Positions 14,899-16,448 of a DNA stretch of 16,448 nucleotides are shown in pieces; the first letter of the stretch is position 1, and each line of letters starts with the position of its first letter. The stretch comes from Bacteroidales bacterium UBA4243 (lineage in GTDB: Bacteria > Bacteroidota > Bacteroidia > Bacteroidales > F082). The DNA lies in assembly GCA_002396205.1 (NCBI GenBank), contig DGXB01000010.1, forward strand, positions 42,270 through 58,717, in the 5' to 3' direction. Position numbers and translations under genes: made by a program. Under the pieces are notes generated by a model. It saw only the letters and a list, made by a program, of their open reading frames with translations, made no database searches and was not told the DNA's origin.

Positions 14899-16448
14899 AT
14901 GAAAAACAGCTACAAGGAATATAAACAGCTGAATCTCACTGAGACAGCTAACGACATCCGCCGTTTTTGGGAAGCCGACAACACCTTCCAAAAGAGTTTG
15001 GACAACCGCGACAAGGACAACGCCTTTGTATTTTTCGAAGGTCCGCCGAGCGCCAACGGCACCCCAGGCATCCACCATGTGATGGCCCGCTCGATCAAAG
15101 ATGTGGTGTGCCGCTACCAGACCCTGAAAGGCAAACACGTGGTGCGCAAGGCCGGCTGGGACACCCACGGCCTGCCCGTCGAACTCGGTGTGGAGAAGAA
15201 ACTCGGCATCACCAAGGAAGACATCGGCAAGAAGATTTCGGTGGACGACTACAACCGCGCCTGCCGCGAGGAGGTGATGAAATACAAGGACATGTGGGAC
15301 GACCTCACCCGCAAGATGGGCTACTGGGTCAACCTCGACGACCCCTACATCACCTTCACCAACGACTACATTGAGACCTTGTGGTTTTTGCTTAAAGACT
15401 TGTATAACAAAGGTTTGCTATATAAAGGCTACACCATCCAGCCCTATTCGCCCGCTGCCGGCACCGGCCTCAGCTCGCACGAACTGAACATGCCTGGCTG
15501 CTATCGCGACGTGAAGGATTTGACTTGTGTGGCGTTATTCAAATTGAAAAACAATGTACGGCTGCCACAATGTGACAACCCTACATACGCTATCGCGTGG
15601 ACGACAACGCCTTGGACTTTGCCGAGCAACACGGCTCTGTGCGTGGGTCCCAACATTGATTACGTGCTGCTGAAAACCGTGCATCCCTACACCGAGGAAC
15701 CTTGCCAAATCATCATGGCCAAAGCCTTGGTAGAGACGATGTTCAAGGAAGCGCCTGAGGTCATTGCTGAGTTTAAGGGCAAGGACCTCGTCGGCATCGA
15801 ATACGAACAGCTGATTCCGTGGGTCAACCCGGGCGAAGGTGCCTTCCGCATCATCCCTGGCGACTATGTGACCACCGAAGACGGTACGGGCATCGTCCAC
15901 ATCGCACCCACCTTCGGTGCCGACGATAAGCGCGTCGCCCTCGCCGCCGGCATCCCGCCCTTGCAGATGATCGACAAGGACGGCAAGGCCCAGCCGATGG
16001 TCGACCGCACGGGCAAATTCTTCCGCATCGAAGACCTTGACCCCGAATTTGTGAAGAACTGCATGGACGTGGAAGCCTACCGCCCCTACGCCGGACAGTT
16101 CGTGAAAAACGCCTATGACCCCGCCAAGACCGAAAAGGACAAGTCGTTAGACGTCGACATCGTGGTCATGCTGAAAGAATCGGGCAAACTCTTCAAGAGC
16201 GAGAAACATACGCACAACTACCCGCACTGCTGGCGCACCGACAAACCCGTGCTCTACTATCCCCTCGACAGCTGGTTCATCAAGACCACGGCCCTCAAAG
16301 ACCGCATGATCGAGCTCAACAAGACCATCAACTGGAAGCCCGAGGCCACCGGTAGCGGTCGTTTCGGCAACTGGCTTGAGAACCTCGTCGACTGGAACCT
16401 CTCGCGCTCGCGCTATTGGGGCACGCCGCTGCCCATCTGGCGCACCGA
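14899..16448 (+). CDS. ileS: Isoleucyl-tRNA synthetase, N-terminal half (3' end beyond window)
   Basis: Class I synthetase charging tRNA-Ile. 516 full codons are in the window, of about 1,100 or more expected for this type. Visible: EGPPSANGTPGIHHVMARSIKD with the HIGH-type motif as GIHH, GWDTHGLPVE, LWFLLKDLYNKGLLYKGY, the start of the CP1 editing domain AWTTTPWTLPSN, its GTGIVHIAP segment, then PHCWRTDKPVLYYPLDSWFI and WNLSRSRYWGTPLPIW. The sequence resembles the eukaryote-like type common in Bacteroidota. The KMSKS motif lies beyond the edge. The start ATG follows the promoter at a normal distance and gives MKNSYKEYKQLNL. Residues 221-229, just before the editing domain, are encoded by a fragment of the palindromic repeat found in the upstream gene. 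The frame is open to the window end. Confidence 0.95.
   Translation, partial: MKNSYKEYKQLNLTETANDIRRFWEADNTFQKSLDNRDKDNAFVFFEGPPSANGTPGIHHVMARSIKDVVCRYQTLKGKHVVRKAGWDTHGLPVELGVEKKLGITKEDIGKKISVDDYNRACREEVMKYKDMWDDLTRKMGYWVNLDDPYITFTNDYIETLWFLLKDLYNKGLLYKGYTIQPYSPAAGTGLSSHELNMPGCYRDVKDLTCVALFKLKNNVRLPQCDNPTYAIAWTTTPWTLPSNTALCVGPNIDYVLLKTVHPYTEEPCQIIMAKALVETMFKEAPEVIAEFKGKDLVGIEYEQLIPWVNPGEGAFRIIPGDYVTTEDGTGIVHIAPTFGADDKRVALAAGIPPLQMIDKDGKAQPMVDRTGKFFRIEDLDPEFVKNCMDVEAYRPYAGQFVKNAYDPAKTEKDKSLDVDIVVMLKESGKLFKSEKHTHNYPHCWRTDKPVLYYPLDSWFIKTTALKDRMIELNKTINWKPEATGSGRFGNWLENLVDWNLSRSRYWGTPLPIWRT
15559..15585. repeat. Partial palindromic-element copy inside ileS
   Basis: 27 bp here match 14497-14523 (right end of the element in the polyprenyl synthetase gene) with 2 differences. 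The centre TGCCACA-A-TGTGACA is itself nearly palindromic. Here the shared DNA reads as RLPQCDNPT; in the other gene it reads as GCHDVTALQ in another frame, so the similarity is at the DNA level, not inherited protein homology. No left arm is seen. Confidence 0.75.

Noticed and set aside
14967..15374. Plus-strand frame of 135 codons within ileS
   Set aside because: Out-of-frame shadow of ileS; its Arg/Pro/Gly-rich, low-complexity product is typical of a shifted GC-rich coding frame.

Overview
The window looks like chromosomal DNA of a Bacteroidota bacterium, probably Bacteroidales. Three signs support this. The visible promoters carry the Bacteroidetes -7 box TAnnTTTG, four of the five as TATTTTTGC. 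Starts lack a Shine-Dalgarno sequence and sit behind A-rich leaders. The isoleucyl-tRNA synthetase is of the eukaryote-like type. Base composition is balanced and the coding density is high.

Layout. (1) 1-6093, minus strand: a very large secreted alpha-2-macroglobulin (A2M) family protein, cut by the left window edge. It carries an extra carboxypeptidase-regulatory-like and TonB-plug-like insert. (2) 6094-6385: its promoter, a terminator hairpin, a 53-bp relic of the 3' end of an A2M gene, and two tandem palindromes in front of the next gene. (3) 6386-7822, plus strand: an AAA ATPase with a C-terminal DUF234/PD-(D/E)xK-like domain. (4) 7830-13841, minus strand: a complete second A2M paralogue of 2003 aa, 7 bp from the ATPase and tail to tail with it. 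(5) 13842-13999: a divergent promoter region whose A2M side contains a palindrome built from 15-bp tandem repeats. (6) 14000-14830, plus strand: a short polyprenyl synthetase. (7) 14899 to the right edge, plus strand: ileS, incomplete.

How the parts relate. The two A2M genes are tandem paralogues, probably acting in the periplasm as protease-trapping or envelope-surveillance proteins. They are mosaic: the last ~450 bp visible of copy 1 is almost identical to copy 2, with a sharp drop in identity beyond. Both have a degenerate thioester site (CAEN in copy 1, RAET in copy 2). The ATPase sits between them, and its unit is flanked by direct copies of the A2M 3' end, as if it entered a tandem A2M pair and duplicated or re-made the gene end. 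The polyprenyl synthetase and ileS are housekeeping genes, but each carries part of the same palindromic repeat in frame, read in two different frames. A different REP-like repeat is embedded in frame in A2M copy 1. In-frame palindromic repeats inside several protein genes, and the flanked ATPase unit, are the most interesting content.
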